Assembly (NCBI GenBank): GCA_009363875.1
Contig: CM018683.1
Location: forward strand, 40,074,804 to 40,138,803
From: Mikania micrantha
Taxonomy: Eukaryota; Streptophyta; Magnoliopsida; Asterales; Asteraceae
Length of the DNA stretch: 64,000 nucleotides
Direction of reading: 5' to 3'
Under the pieces are notes generated by a model, which did not search any database, was not told the DNA's origin, and saw nothing but the letters and a program-made list of their open reading frames with translations. This document shows positions 11,020 to 22,107 of the stretch, in pieces. How positions within the stretch are numbered: position 1 is the first letter of the stretch; every line of letters begins with the position of its first letter. A program made the translations under genes and the position numbers.

Positions 11020-11860
11020 GTTGACATCTCTCATTCGTCCGAATGAGAGATAAAGTTCATTCATTCGGCCGAATGACCTCATTCTGCGAATGAGTCATTC
11101 GACCAAATCAATCAAACAAAGTTTTCATCATTCGACGAATGAAGGGTGTCGAATGTCTCATTCGACATTCTCATTCGGTGAATAAGTGTTGTCGAATGTC
11201 TTATTCGTAACTCTCATTCGGCGAATGAGACTGAGTCTGAACCGACCTTTCGTCTAGCTCATTCGGCGAATGAGCTTGGCTATATAATAGTCCTTCGGCC
11301 GAATGAGGGTCATTCGAACATATTTACCTTCGCCACATCAGAGATTCTCCATTCGGCGATTGTCACTTGAATCCTTTTCATTTGAATTTCTGTGATTGTT
11401 TTTAACCCTGCTTCTGACCACCAAGTTCTATTTCATCTTAGGTACATGGAGAATGATTAACAGACATTTTCAACCATGGATTCATCGAAAACAGATTGAA
11501 CTTTTAGAATCTAGGGTTTTGTTTATCGCCGTTTAAATAGACTATCAAAATGGGATTGAAACTACCTAAGACCTGTTTTAAAAGTCTTAGTCGGTTGATT
11601 CTGAGTGTGTGTATGCAAATTTTTTGGACTGATTCTTGGTTTTTGAAAAAGGGGATTTTGAATTCAAAATGGGCGCCGAATGTCGTCATTCGGCGAATGA
11701 CTCATTCGGCGAATGAAGCTCATTCGACGAATGGCTCATTCGACGAATGACTAGCCTAGCTTATGTCTCATTCGGCGAATGATGTCTATTCGACGAATGA
11801 TATCCATTCGGCGTATGAGTCATTCGATCATAGGTTTCATTCGGCGAATGAATCTCATTC
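11020..11860 (+). repeat. Field of TCATTCG-N-CGAATGA palindromes
   Basis: Two clusters (about 11030-11330 and 11670-11860) hold many exact or near copies of the palindrome seen in the Copia-I LTR and leader, with centre G, C or A. In 11680-11860 alone I see at least seven. They are in non-coding DNA, between pol and the extra ORF. Confidence 0.85.
11281..11289 (+). promoter_or_regulatory. Possible internal TATA box for the extra ORF
   Basis: TATATAATA directly follows the first palindrome cluster, as the LTR TATA box follows the LTR cluster. It lies about 670 bp before the ATG of the extra ORF. An internal promoter is inference; no start-site data are available. Confidence 0.4.
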
Positions 11861-11925
11861 GACCAAAATGTTGAACCTTGAATCTGTTTTTCTGATTTCT
11901 ATTTTCTGCCTAACTGAATTGCACT

Positions 11926-11953
11926 AACATGTTTGTTTCTTCTATTGTTCAGT
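11926..11953 (+). other. Candidate 3' splice acceptor before the extra ORF
   Basis: CTAAC (branch-point-like), a pyrimidine-rich run (TTTGTTTCTTCTATTGTT) and CAG end one base before the ATG at 11954. This fits plant acceptor rules well and suggests the extra ORF is read from a spliced RNA. The donor, probably in the leader, was not identified. Confidence 0.5.
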
Positions 11954-14900
11954 ATGGCAGGTTACAAATCGGTTCCCAAGCATAACATCTGTGCTCATCT
12001 GGATCTGAACACTCCGAACGCCAAACACTACTCAGAGATCATTACTTTTCTACGGCGTTCGAGGATTTTTACCGCGATATCCACTGTTCATGTGCCGTAC
12101 CATTCTCACCAGCAGGATTTCTGGTCCTCAGCCGGCATAGACTGTGAGGTCGAGCCTACAGTTATCAGGGGAAAGGTGCAAGGGCACGATGTTGTTGTTT
12201 CTGCTGAACACATTAGGAGAGTGTGTGGTTTTCAGGACTCTCCCGATCAGCCATCTTTGCTTGATCGTTTCTTGGTTCGTGGATGTTTTCTCAGATGCAA
12301 GTATGAAGGTAATATAGGAGCTGGAATTCTCAATAAAGCTTTCATGTCTCCACAGTTCAAGTACCTCGCTCATGTTTTAGTTCACTGTCTCGGATCAAGG
12401 CGAGGTGGATTCGATGACATGCAAGAGACTATACAGTGTGCGTTTGCTGCTTTAGTGCTGAACAAGCCGTTCAACTTCTCGGAGATGATTTTTATACATA
12501 TGAAGGAGAACGAGGTCTTGAAGGGGGACAAGAAGTTTCTGATGTACCCTCGGTTTCTACAACAGATCATTGATGCTCAAGTTCCAGATCTTCCAAAGAT
12601 CAATGCTGATATTGTTCGTTTGGAGCACATGAATGACACCACTCTTAACAGAGTCTTGTCATACAGGGGAAAAGAGAGGAAGCCTGCCACCCGATCCTTA
12701 TTTGGACATCTCTCTCGACCTGATTACAGAGCTCCTGCTAGTCGCAGATGGAGGCACAATGACTCCGATTCAGATGTTGAAGACATTGTTGTACCAGTTG
12801 ATGGAGATGACAGTGATAGAGGTGATGATGGTGATGATGCAGGTGTGAGTGGTGCAGGAGGTGGTGAGAGCTCAGTGATTGTGAGCACTGTAGCTACGAG
12901 TTCTGTTGTGATGAGTGTGGGTACAGGTAACATAACCACTGCTGCTGATATGAGCATGGTTGATGTGGGTGGTGCTGTTGCTGGTAGTGATGCTGGTGTG
13001 TCTACAGCTCAAGAGGAGGACATAGATATTGATTCGCTGATGGATTTGGACTTCCTGGCTACTACTACCACTACAGTACTGCTTCTGTCTCACTTGATGC
13101 TACAGCTCCTCATGTTTCTGAAGGTGATGATGAGTCAGAGGACTCTGGTGATGATGAGGGTGTTGTTGGAGATGGTGATGAAGAGAGTACTGACTCTGAT
13201 GATTTTATAGAGGAAGGCTATGAGAAGGTGATGGTAGGTGGAAAGATGGTTGTCAGGAAGAGGAAGAGAACCGAAGAGGAGATGGAGGAGATTACTGATC
13301 CATTGTTTATACCAGAGTTTGTTATCTCTCCTCCACCTCGGTCTTCTACTCCAGTTTCAGTGGCTGTGACTGCTGCCAGTTCTCAGGCTACATCCTCTCG
13401 AGCTGGAAGGGGAAAGAGGTCCAGGTTTTCATTTCAAAGGAGGTCAGAACTGACTGCAGCTGCTACAACTACTGTTACATCAGTAGCAGCTGTATCAGTT
13501 TCTTCACTGACACGGTCAAGGGCTGTTCTTTCACATACCACTATTGCCCCTCTGACCACTCCTATCACTCATGAGCCAGTATATGTTGCTGCTTCTGCCG
13601 GTCCCTCTACATCCAGAGCTGATATGTTCATACCTACTGTTTCAGTTGTGGATCAGCTGAGCACACTGAACAGTATGGTTCTGAGGCTGATGGAGAAGAA
13701 CATGGAGCAAGAGACCAAGATTGCTCAGCTCATTCAAAGGATAAACGATCAGGATGCACTGTTGCTGCAGGCAGCTGATCAACGAGCTGATCTTAGGTCT
13801 CGTTCTGCTCAACAAGAGGAGCAACTACTGAAGTACATTGATGAGCATAACCATTTGGCTATGACTGCCACTGGTTTCAACGAGAGGATTCTGTTATTGG
13901 AAGCTGAGAATGCTCGCCTTGCTGAACTTGTTGAGGGTTCCAAGGAGGGCACTCCCAGGCTTGAAGGCACTGAAACCCGATCCAATGATTCAGATTCGGA
14001 GAAATCCAAGGAAGATGAAGATGAAGAAGATGAAGAAGATGAAGAAGAGGATGATGAATCTGATGAGGAGAAGGTGGATTATGAGGAATCTGATCGGGAT
14101 GATGATAAGGACGGATCTGGGAGTGGGTCTTCAGAATCATCCGGTACTGATGACGATGATGACAATGATGATCAAGCCCCTCCTTCATCGGAGATCCGGT
14201 CCAAAAAGGCAAATGATAAGAAGAAACAGGCTCCTCCTCCATCTCCTCTGGCACAAACTGAAGAACCAACAGCTACTGAGGAAGTCGAAGCTGTGCCTGT
14301 GAGACGTCAATTGGATGAAACACTCACTATGATTCTTGACGCTCAAGGCATCATACAGCACTCAGTCAGCTATGACAAGGAGGAGGGAGAGATTATTCAT
14401 TGCCTGACAAAGGAACAGATAGCTGAACTGTTCAGGTTAAATCCTGATGAGGTGATCACTGATGATACCTCTGTTCCTATTGATGAGGAGCCTGAGCCAG
14501 AAATTTTTGATGATATTGATGAAGTGATTTTGGAGGATATCACTGAAGAGGAATATCCCAAGTATACATCGGCAGAGGATGAGCTGCCTACATTCACTGA
14601 ACCATTTGATCAAGAAACAGAGGATCTTTTGGTCAGATATCTGGAAGCGCAAGTCGAAGCCAGCAAATCCGAAGCCGATGAACAAAAGAAGAGAAAAGAA
14701 GAATGGGAGGCCTATTGGGTGGCGTTGAAGAAACAAAGCACCGAGAAGATGCCAGCTACACACAAGAAAGTCTACCGGACCAAAGGCTACAAAGCTAGAG
14801 GTCAAATCTTGAGCTGGGCATACTTTCACGACCTCGGTTGCTATGCTGTGAAACGAGAAAAGGGTATTGATTACTTCAAGCACCCTCATGACTTCAAGAC

Positions 14901-15456
14901 GTTGCCGGGCTTTGAAGTCAATCAACTAGCACGTCTGAAGTTACTGTACAGTGAAGACTCAGGAATGTCTACCTGGTTTTCTAGGCAAATTCAGTACGAG
15001 TACAGGAAGAGATGGGTGAACTTTCAGCCCCAGCAGCCAGAACGTTATTACTTGCCAGAAATTGATGGAGATACCCGCAAGCATAAAGTTATCCTGAAGT
15101 GGCTTCCCCCTAGAGTTTTGAAGAAGATTCCTTTACGGAAAATGCGACAAGACTTTATGGATGGCTTCCGATGGTGGTATTATGATGGGCGCACTGGCGA
15201 GGCTGTGATTGTGTTGTGCAAGGATAAGCAGTGGGAGACTGTCAGGATATTTGAGCCTATGTGGTTGACTAACTTGTCCCACAAAGATGTTATAGCACTG
15301 TATCGTCATCAGATTTTCTTCGACGTACAGGATATGGAACAGGCACTTCAGTTCATGCGAGTGATCCGAATCTGCATATGCTTAAAGGTTCATGCTGGAG
15401 CTGACTGGAAAGCGATCTCGGCAAAGTATTTCAAGAAAGACACTTCCAAGAGTTGA
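11954..15456 (+). pseudogene. Copia-I extra ORF (SIRE additional protein), one frameshift
   Basis: I chose the ATG at 11954 (MAGYKSV) because the Copia-II homologue starts at the matching site. The frame is broken once near 13035-13200: up to there frame 2 reads acidic sense, after it frame 1 does, ending at 15456, so the intact protein would be about 1,170 residues. Layout: a conserved N-terminal region of about 225 residues (KHNICAHLD, FLVRGCFLRCKYE, YPRFLQQIIDAQ), an acidic low-complexity part, a basic cluster RKRKR, a coiled coil (about 13640-13920), an Asp/Glu run (14005-14170), and a conserved C-terminal region (14750-15450; FRWWYYDGRTGEAVIVL). It has no signal peptide or membrane segment, so 'env' is a poor label. 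I remember similar proteins as common in Asteraceae annotations. Function unknown. Confidence 0.75.
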
Positions 15457-15464
15457 ACTAGGTC

Positions 15465-15476
15465 CAAGGGGGAGTT
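15465..15476 (+). other. Copia-I polypurine tract
   Basis: CAAGGGGGAGTT directly abuts the 3' LTR and primes plus-strand DNA synthesis in this class of elements. Copia-II has the near-identical TAAGGGGGAGTT. Confidence 0.9.
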
Positions 15477-16103
15477 TGTTGATACATGTAATGTCCCTAG
15501 TTCTGTTTTGTAACTCTAATCATGTAAAGTTCAAGTTATTAATGGAAGTTGTCTTTATATATCATTCTTAATGTTTATTATTGATTATATGATTAGTTGA
15601 TTTGATTAAATTAATTTTTGAGTATGAAGAATGCACATTCGGGCGAATGACTCTAGAATGAAGTCATTCGCCGAATGAACGACCTAGCGAATGGCTGGCA
15701 ATAGAATGAGTCATTCGCCGAATGACTCATTCGATTGACAGCCCATTCGAGCAAGGTCATTCGCCGAATGAGCTGCTTCGGCCACTCATTCGGCCGAATG
15801 ACTACAGCCTATATATACTTGTTCAAATCATTTCAACACTAACTTTTTTGAGAGCCCTCCTTCTTCCCTGTGATCCCAGAGTCAAACCCTAGGAGATTAG
15901 AGCGGCCATTGATCGTCCAAGTTCGATTCTCAACCCGTGGTGTTCGATTGTTGATTCCAAGTCATTCCTACACCTTCAGATCACCACGGTTCCTGTTGAT
16001 TTCAATTGGAAAACCCTGGAATAGGATTCCACACTATTCCAGAGGCTGTCGGGTAGATTTACATTGGATTCGGATTGTTTCCGAGCTCCAAATCGGTCCT
16101 ACA
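15477..16103 (+). repeat. Copia-I 3' LTR
   Basis: The 627-bp partner of 2295-2921. Seven single-base differences were found by eye, each a C/T or G/A change at a CpG. It ends CCTACA, followed by the second copy of the target duplication, CATCT. Confidence 0.97.
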
Positions 16104-19100
16104 CATCTGGATGATCGAGTTGTTAAAGATGGTATGAACACATCATCATAATATTAACAAACTCTAAGGATGATGTTACTTCAGGTATGAGTGAACACGA
16201 TAGGTATGAGTTGCACACATTGTTCAATATAATAGATGCTCAGTTTTTGTATTTAGGAAACTATTTTGTGTCTAGCATGATGTCTCTTTTTTTTTTCAGA
16301 TACTGAAACTATTAAACTTGCCTAGAGAGTACTTGTTTTTGAATACCCTAACATTCCATGCTTCTCTCGAAGTAGTGATAAAATGTTAGTATGAGATAAG
16401 TTTGTATTTATGCTTAGATCTAATCACAACCTGAGTACTTGAGGTATTAGTGTTCCAAAGAGATGTCCTTACAGCTGATTATTATTAGTACCAATAATCG
16501 TTGACAAAGGTTAGAACGTGTGTTGAGGTTCATCATGGTTGGTGTGCATAACAAAATCTGAGTATGTGTCTAGAGTTTTAATAATTGACGTCTCATGAGG
16601 TTCTCGTTCTTGAGTGAGGTTAGGATGAAGAAATGTTATCTAGTTACTAGAGGATAACTAGTTGGTGAGAAGCACACACATCAAATATCATAGTGTGTCA
16701 TCATATGTTTAGCTTGTAATATAAGCATAGATGCGAAAAAGAAGGATCTTTTTTTTTGAAGCTAAGATTTTGTCAAGTAAAGCTAGGCTAGGATTCTGTG
16801 ATACAATATGTTCAAGATCAGTTTACTCAATCATATTCGAGATCAATGGTAGGTGTGTATAGAACGAAGTTAAGTACACTATTAAGGATATATTGTATTT
16901 CCTTATCATAAGGTATATGGAATGGCATTGACTTGTGTGAGTCACCGTTGTCAATAGAAGGCATGACATAGTCACCTGTAGTGACCTTTCATCAAGAATT
17001 TCACATGGTGCTTTAGTTAAGTCATTGGAAGATCTTGGTAGAGAAGTTGACTAGCATTCAAGTTGCTCGAGATATAGTTTAAGTTCCATGTTGGGAAAGT
17101 CACATGTGAGAAAGAGGAGTTTGTTACCTCTTAGGAAGGATCTAACCCCTGGGAAGTCAATAGGTCGGATGGTTGAGTTAACTCATTGGAGGTTTGATAT
17201 ATTTCATGTAGTGGAGTTAACTCTTTGAAATTTCACATTGTTCTTTGGAAGCTCTTTTCTAGAAGTTTAAGTATTTTGTTCTTCGACAGCTCACAACCAA
17301 GCCGTCGGTGAAATTTTCCAATTATTCAAAGGATTATTCTTCAAAAGCTAAGAACTTAGCTTCCAAAGCATAAGATTTCTATCTTCAGATAAACAGGTAG
17401 CTCAATCAGGGTGTGAATCGTTGTTTATCTAACCAGTAGTTCGGCATTACGAATTTAGTTAAGGATCAAGTTTGGTTATGATAAAAGGATTAGAAGTTAG
17501 AGAGTAGTTTTGTACCCTAATTTAGATGGATGTCATATATATACACAAGGTGTGGATGCCATGCAACGAGATGGTGAGTAGATAGGATTTCTATATGTTG
17601 CTGAAGAGACGGTCATCTTCTGTACAAGATGCAAGATAATTGTGAATGTGGTTTATAGGCTAAGGCTAGTTCTCTATCTATATATAATTCTAACATTCGT
17701 GGTACTGTTTGAATTTTTGTGTAAGGTGTACAACAACTAATCTATTGGAATATTGGCGAAGGCGAAACAGTCACACATAGCTAATTGTGGTGTCACAACA
17801 AATCAAAGGTATATACCTAAGATTTTCCGAGAGATTTTGTCAAAGGAGGTTTAATTTAATTGTTTGCTCAATGGTTGGTTGCAATATATCTTTGGGGATA
17901 ATAGCCTTGTTGAAAATGTAGTTTTGCATAGAGACATCATGACTTATGAGTTATGTTGGCACGATAGAGGTACCTAGAGGCGTTGCATAGAAAAATATGT
18001 AACAATCATATCATGGGCATGGAACTTTAATATAAATGATCTAGGTAACAGATTTTTCATGGAGAGTACTAAGATCTTGGGTAATAAACTCTAGTCAGTG
18101 CCAAGGTGGCAAGTTGTATGTGTTCGAAGTGAACGTACACTATCATTTGTAATACAAGTAATGATGAGGTGCTAGTTGGGTTAACAATCCCGATGAAGAA
18201 GAAGAGTGCATTAAAAAGGAACAACTTTCGGGGTCACTCGTCGTGTTCGCTTGATATAGGGAATGATGTGGAGTGGTTTGGATCAATATAATTGTGATAG
18301 GTCAACATGGAACCATAATAATGCTAAACTTTGGTTATATGCAGGAATCATTAGGATAGAGTTCATGACAGTGTAAGGATAAACTACATGGTTAATTATG
18401 AAACTAATGGGTAACATCAGAGCAGTTTTTTGATTAACTATACGAAGTTTGTGTTGACATCTTCCTTTAATATTTGTTTCAGAAGAGTTTTAATAAAATC
18501 ACTGCACCATTTAACGAGTGTGAGGTATTTTTGCTTTGAATATATCGGTGATAGTTTGCGCATCAGAAGATAAAATATGATTTGGTGATTCTATGGGGGT
18601 GATCATACTGTAACTAGTTGTCTGTTGTTGAAATAGGTATAAGGAACAAGATGAGGTATCGATGTTTATTATCTGTTTAAGCGTTGACAAGTCGACTGAC
18701 ACTTACAGATTTTTAGGTTCTATCTGAAAAGTGAAATTAGTATAGAAAAGAAATTAACAGCCTCAATGGGTTTGAACACTGTCTTACCAAATTTCTCAAT
18801 TCTAATTCCTATACCCAAATCATGATGATCGCCAAATGGCTTCGTTATCATTTTTGTCAAGATAGTCTTCTAGAAAAAGTTGTGATGAGAGTCTTAGACT
18901 TACTAGAACTCCTGTATGAGGGAGAAAATATGGATACTACCAAACCATCGATGAATGTGATCAAAATCTTGATTAGTTGAGATCAAATGAGGTTTCTATT
19001 TGATAAACTCAGTAAAATAATGTTAACATTAGTGCAATTTTACTTTGTCCCCTTGATGGCCCACACATATATACATTATATACGTGCACTGCAAATGGGG

Positions 19101-19229
19101 CGTGCATGGTAACAACATCATGAATATTAAAACATCGACCAAAAACCAGTTGCCCCACCTGTTAATACATACTAAAACAATAATTGAACTGTTAATAAAA
19201 GATTTGAGTGTTGTTAATTAATTATTATA
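16104..19229. other. 3.1 kb with no recognisable gene
   Basis: This is the right-hand continuation of the locus split by Copia-I. It is AT-rich, with no long ORF on either strand (the longest is 63 codons, minus, 18511-18702), no LTR ends, no primer-binding site and no family motif that I can see. It may be very old decayed repeat. It ends where the Copia-III LTR begins. Confidence 0.5.
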
Positions 19230-19498
19230 TGTAGGACCTCGGAAAAGACTCGTTTCCTTGCGGGTTCTGCTCGGCAGTCCCTCGAATAGTGCGGAATCCT
19301 ATTCAGGGGTTTTCCAATTGAAATCTATAAGCCACGTGGTAATCCAATGATAAGGAGTCAACATTTTGATCAAGATCGAACACCACAGGAATGAAGACGA
19401 ACTTGGAAGGAAGGGGATGGCTTTGAAACCTAGGGAATTGACAGGAAATGTTCAGAAGATGAGTAGAAAGTGTCTCATACCATGCTCGTGGAGCTTGG
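19230..19498 (-). mobile_element. Copia-III remnant: end of 3' LTR fused to a scrap of reverse transcriptase
   Basis: Reading minus, 19498-19446 encodes QAPRAWYETLSTHLLN, as in Copia-I pol. At about 19445 the sequence jumps into an LTR tail that resembles the Copia-I LTR 3' part (CCGTGGTGTTCGAT-like, GGAAAACCCYTGAATAGGATTCC-like) and ends GGTCCTACA at 19230. So the rest of pol, any extra ORF, the polypurine tract and the LTR start are deleted. The upstream part of this element continues at 29405-29918, across Gypsy-II. Confidence 0.85.
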
Positions 19499-21966
19499 TG
19501 TCGCACCCCGAGAAATCCCGTCCCGAACGGGGTGCGAGCAACAACAGATTGTCAGGATCGCAGTCTCCGGTCATGCAACGTTGCGAGACTTACATGTCTG
19601 ATTTCATACGTACATCCAATAACTTGGATAAAACAGTTTAGTAAAATCAGATTTGCGGAAGTAAAAGTTTAGGTTGTCAAAACATCGTTGAAATTATAAA
19701 TTGCGGAAGCAAAAGATTAAACAGTTTTCAAAAACGAAACAGAGTATTAGTTTGCGGAAGCGATTTAAGTTGTTTAACAATACAATAAGTAACATAACCA
19801 AATGATAACAAATGTTTAATAGTCTAAGACACATAAGCAGATGCATGCGACTCCAGCCTAGCATCCTAATCCTTGTGCGCATGCCTTAGCTACATGAGAA
19901 AACATGCCAGTAAAAGGTCAACACAAAGGTTGGTGAGAGCACAGGTTTTTCATAAGCAATAAACATCCAATGTTTAAAGTAAGAGTTGTGATTTACATAT
20001 CATTACGTTGCAGTATCGATTGATAGCTAGTCAATACAGTTATATTATATGCGGGGTCATACCGAAGCTGACAGTTGTGCCTCCCGCCATGTCCATCACC
20101 AGACAATGGCAAAGTGTTGGTCAATATTGCACCCATTCCGACCTACAGTCGGGTTGGCCACCCAGGCGCGATGGGTGGGGCTTGACAGGCCCAAATAGTA
20201 CTATTCAAGATTACCACGCTAGGCGCTACACGCTACTAATGGTCCGTGGAGTATCACGAGGTCTTTTAGTTGTGATGTGGTCCACACATATACATATATG
20301 CTAAATCATGTCCATACGTAAATGAAATGAGTTGTTGTTTGTAAAACAGTTTAGCATGCAATGTTTTCTCCCCCAAAGGTAGAAAAGTAAAAAGGGGTCG
20401 TGAACTCACCTGATAGAGTAGTTCCGGTTGTGAGTGTGTCCGCGTCTCCGAGAGCTAGCACCTGCTAGTATGCACCTATAACCATATAGGTGTGAGTATG
20501 TGTTTTGTGGTACGTTGTATCCCATACAACTCCAAGTGTCGTTCTACTCAACCGAGTGTGTGTGTGTTAACTAGTGGGACTCGACGAATCGTTGGTGACA
20601 CGATTGTTGTGTTTATGTGCCTTGATGCACATAAAACACCATAATGCATTCTATGACCCTAATCGCACAAGTTACCATTTTTATAAAGTTTCCAATTTAG
20701 GAAAGTGTCCGTTTTAAAACTCGTTTTCACAAATCAAGGTTTCCAAATGCGTTAGAAATTACTTCTAAGCATATTCCAATGCTCAAAGTTCATCAAAACG
20801 TTTTAAAACATCAAAAGCCCTATTTTGATTTTTAAAAGTTTCTATAAATAGAAAGTTTATACAAAGCTAAATTTTTGACAAAATCAAACATCCAAATGTG
20901 TTTCTAAACACTCCAATATGCATTTAACAACATCTAGACATGTCTAACATGTCTAGATCATTACCAATCCAAGACTTGCACATAAAAGTTTCCTTTTATG
21001 GCAAGTTTGCCCAAATCATCACCAAATCAATCCTAACTTAACCAATAATCAATCCTAACATTTCTAAGCTATAAAATCAGTAAATCCATAACAATAACAT
21101 ATCAAATCACCAACAAATTTGAGCACAATAACCATATGGAGTTGCATGTGGGTTTTTACCCATTGCATGTACGATCTAACACTAGGAAAACGTTTAAAAC
21201 TACCTTAGAGGCGTAGATTCGTGCGAGAACAGGTTCTGGAAATGACGATCTACTGGTTCGGTGGTTGCTCCAAGCTTGTGGATGAACTACAACGACTTCC
21301 TTGTGCTTTAATGGCTTCCAACTCCAAAGGATAGCTCCCAATGCTGATTTCAGAGACTTGGAGGCCTGGTTTCAGTGTGTTTGGTCGAGAGAATAGGTGA
21401 AAACTCGAAGAAGATGAGGGAAAAACCGAACAAATGAATTGGGGATGGTTTAAATAGAATTTTCGATCTTACGCGAAGGCCAATCAAAATTTATCTTCGT
21501 GTATCGCGATGGGATTCAGGAGTCTCGATTCCCGGTTTGCTTCGCGTATCGCAATCCCTTTCGCGATGGGGTTGTCGCGTACCGCGACGGGTCCATTTCC
21601 TTGTTTTTCGATTTCGATGATTCGATTTCGCTCGTACACGATTCCTAACGTTTATCCTAAACAGCTAACACCTGTTTAACACATCATCATATAATAACAC
21701 ATAAGTTTGATTGATCACCAACGTTCGTGAGACTCGTGTGTGTGTTTCGATAATTCCTCAAATTATCTTTGATAGTTTGTGTTTGTCACACTTGGTTTCC
21801 AAAACCAATGTGTAATGTACGATTCGATAATTCCTCGAACTATCGTTTTGCAGTTGTGTGTGTTCAACTCATCTAATTAACATAATTAAATGAAACACAA
21901 CAAGTATGAATGTGAAATGTAAAGAATGTAAGAGTTGCAATTTACCTGAAATTGCCAGGTGTCACA
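19499..21966 (-). repeat. Gypsy-II 3' LTR
   Basis: On the plus strand it runs TGTCGCACCCC...GGTGTCACA; read minus it starts TGTGACACC. A 98-codon open frame (20008-20304) has a counterpart in the other LTR. It overlaps no known motif, so I treat it as chance. Confidence 0.95.
21450..21590 (-). promoter_or_regulatory. Gypsy-II LTR promoter: CGCG palindromes plus TATA-like box
   Basis: Read minus, a TATTTAA box (21456-21450) is preceded within 140 bp by repeated CG-rich near-palindromes (GTCGCGGTACGCGAC, ATCGCGAAAG, GCGATACGCGAAG). The other LTR has the same set at 28872-29030, with the box at 28872-28878. The arrangement matches the Copia LTRs, with a different palindrome. Promoter role is inferred. 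Confidence 0.55.
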
Positions 21967-22107
21967 TCATCCCCTTGTTGAAAGAAATTTCGTCCCGAAA
22001 TTTGGTTGTTGTTGGTAGTGTTTGAGTAGCAATAATGTTTGAGAAACAAAATTTTTTTTTCCGGTTGTCACATCATCCCCTTGTTGAAAGGAATTTCGTC
22101 CCGAAAT
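21967..22107 (-). other. Gypsy-II polypurine region, duplicated, each copy with a hairpin
   Basis: Read minus, the block AAATTTCGGGACGAAATTT followed by a spacer and CAACAAGGGGATGATGTGACA occurs twice: once beginning at about 22108, and again directly against the LTR. The first copy is followed by a false LTR start (TGTGACAACC), about 110 bp early. Each block has an 8-bp-arm hairpin with loop GGA. Confidence 0.75.

Larger units (their letters stand above)
9793..11953 (+). other. Copia-I spacer between pol and the extra ORF
   Basis: This 2.2-kb non-coding spacer contains, in order: an internal polypurine tract, a 26-bp tandem repeat, a 33-bp hairpin repeat, an unremarkable AT-rich part (about 10420-11010), a long field of CATTCG palindromes with a TATA box, and a 3' splice acceptor next to the ATG of the extra ORF. 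These are listed separately. No ORF of note lies here; 11550-11750 is open only across the palindromes. Confidence 0.7.
2295..16103 (+). mobile_element. Copia-I: complete Ty1/Copia element of SIRE/Maximus type
   Basis: The element is a 13,809-bp insertion bounded by two 627-bp LTRs (TG...CA) and a 5-bp target duplication CATCT (2290-2294 and 16104-16108). Order of parts: 5' LTR, initiator-Met primer-binding site, long leader, gag, pol (protease, integrase, reverse transcriptase, RNase H), a 2.2-kb repeat-rich spacer, an extra ORF, polypurine tract, 3' LTR. The pol order (integrase before reverse transcriptase) marks Copia. The large size and the ORF after pol mark the SIRE/Maximus lineage. 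The LTRs differ at seven sites by eye (about 1.1%), all CpG transitions. Gag and pol contain in-frame stops, so this copy is not autonomous unless helped in trans. Confidence 0.95.

Noticed and set aside
11954..15456. Envelope gene
   Set aside because: No signal peptide, cleavage site or membrane helix; coiled coil, acidic runs and basic clusters instead.
19303..19506. 67-codon ORF as a gene
   Set aside because: Chimaera of Gypsy-II LTR edge, reverse transcriptase scrap and Copia-III LTR.
20008..20304. 98-codon ORF repeated at 27429-27722
   Set aside because: Both copies are in Gypsy-II LTRs; duplication follows from LTR identity. No motif.
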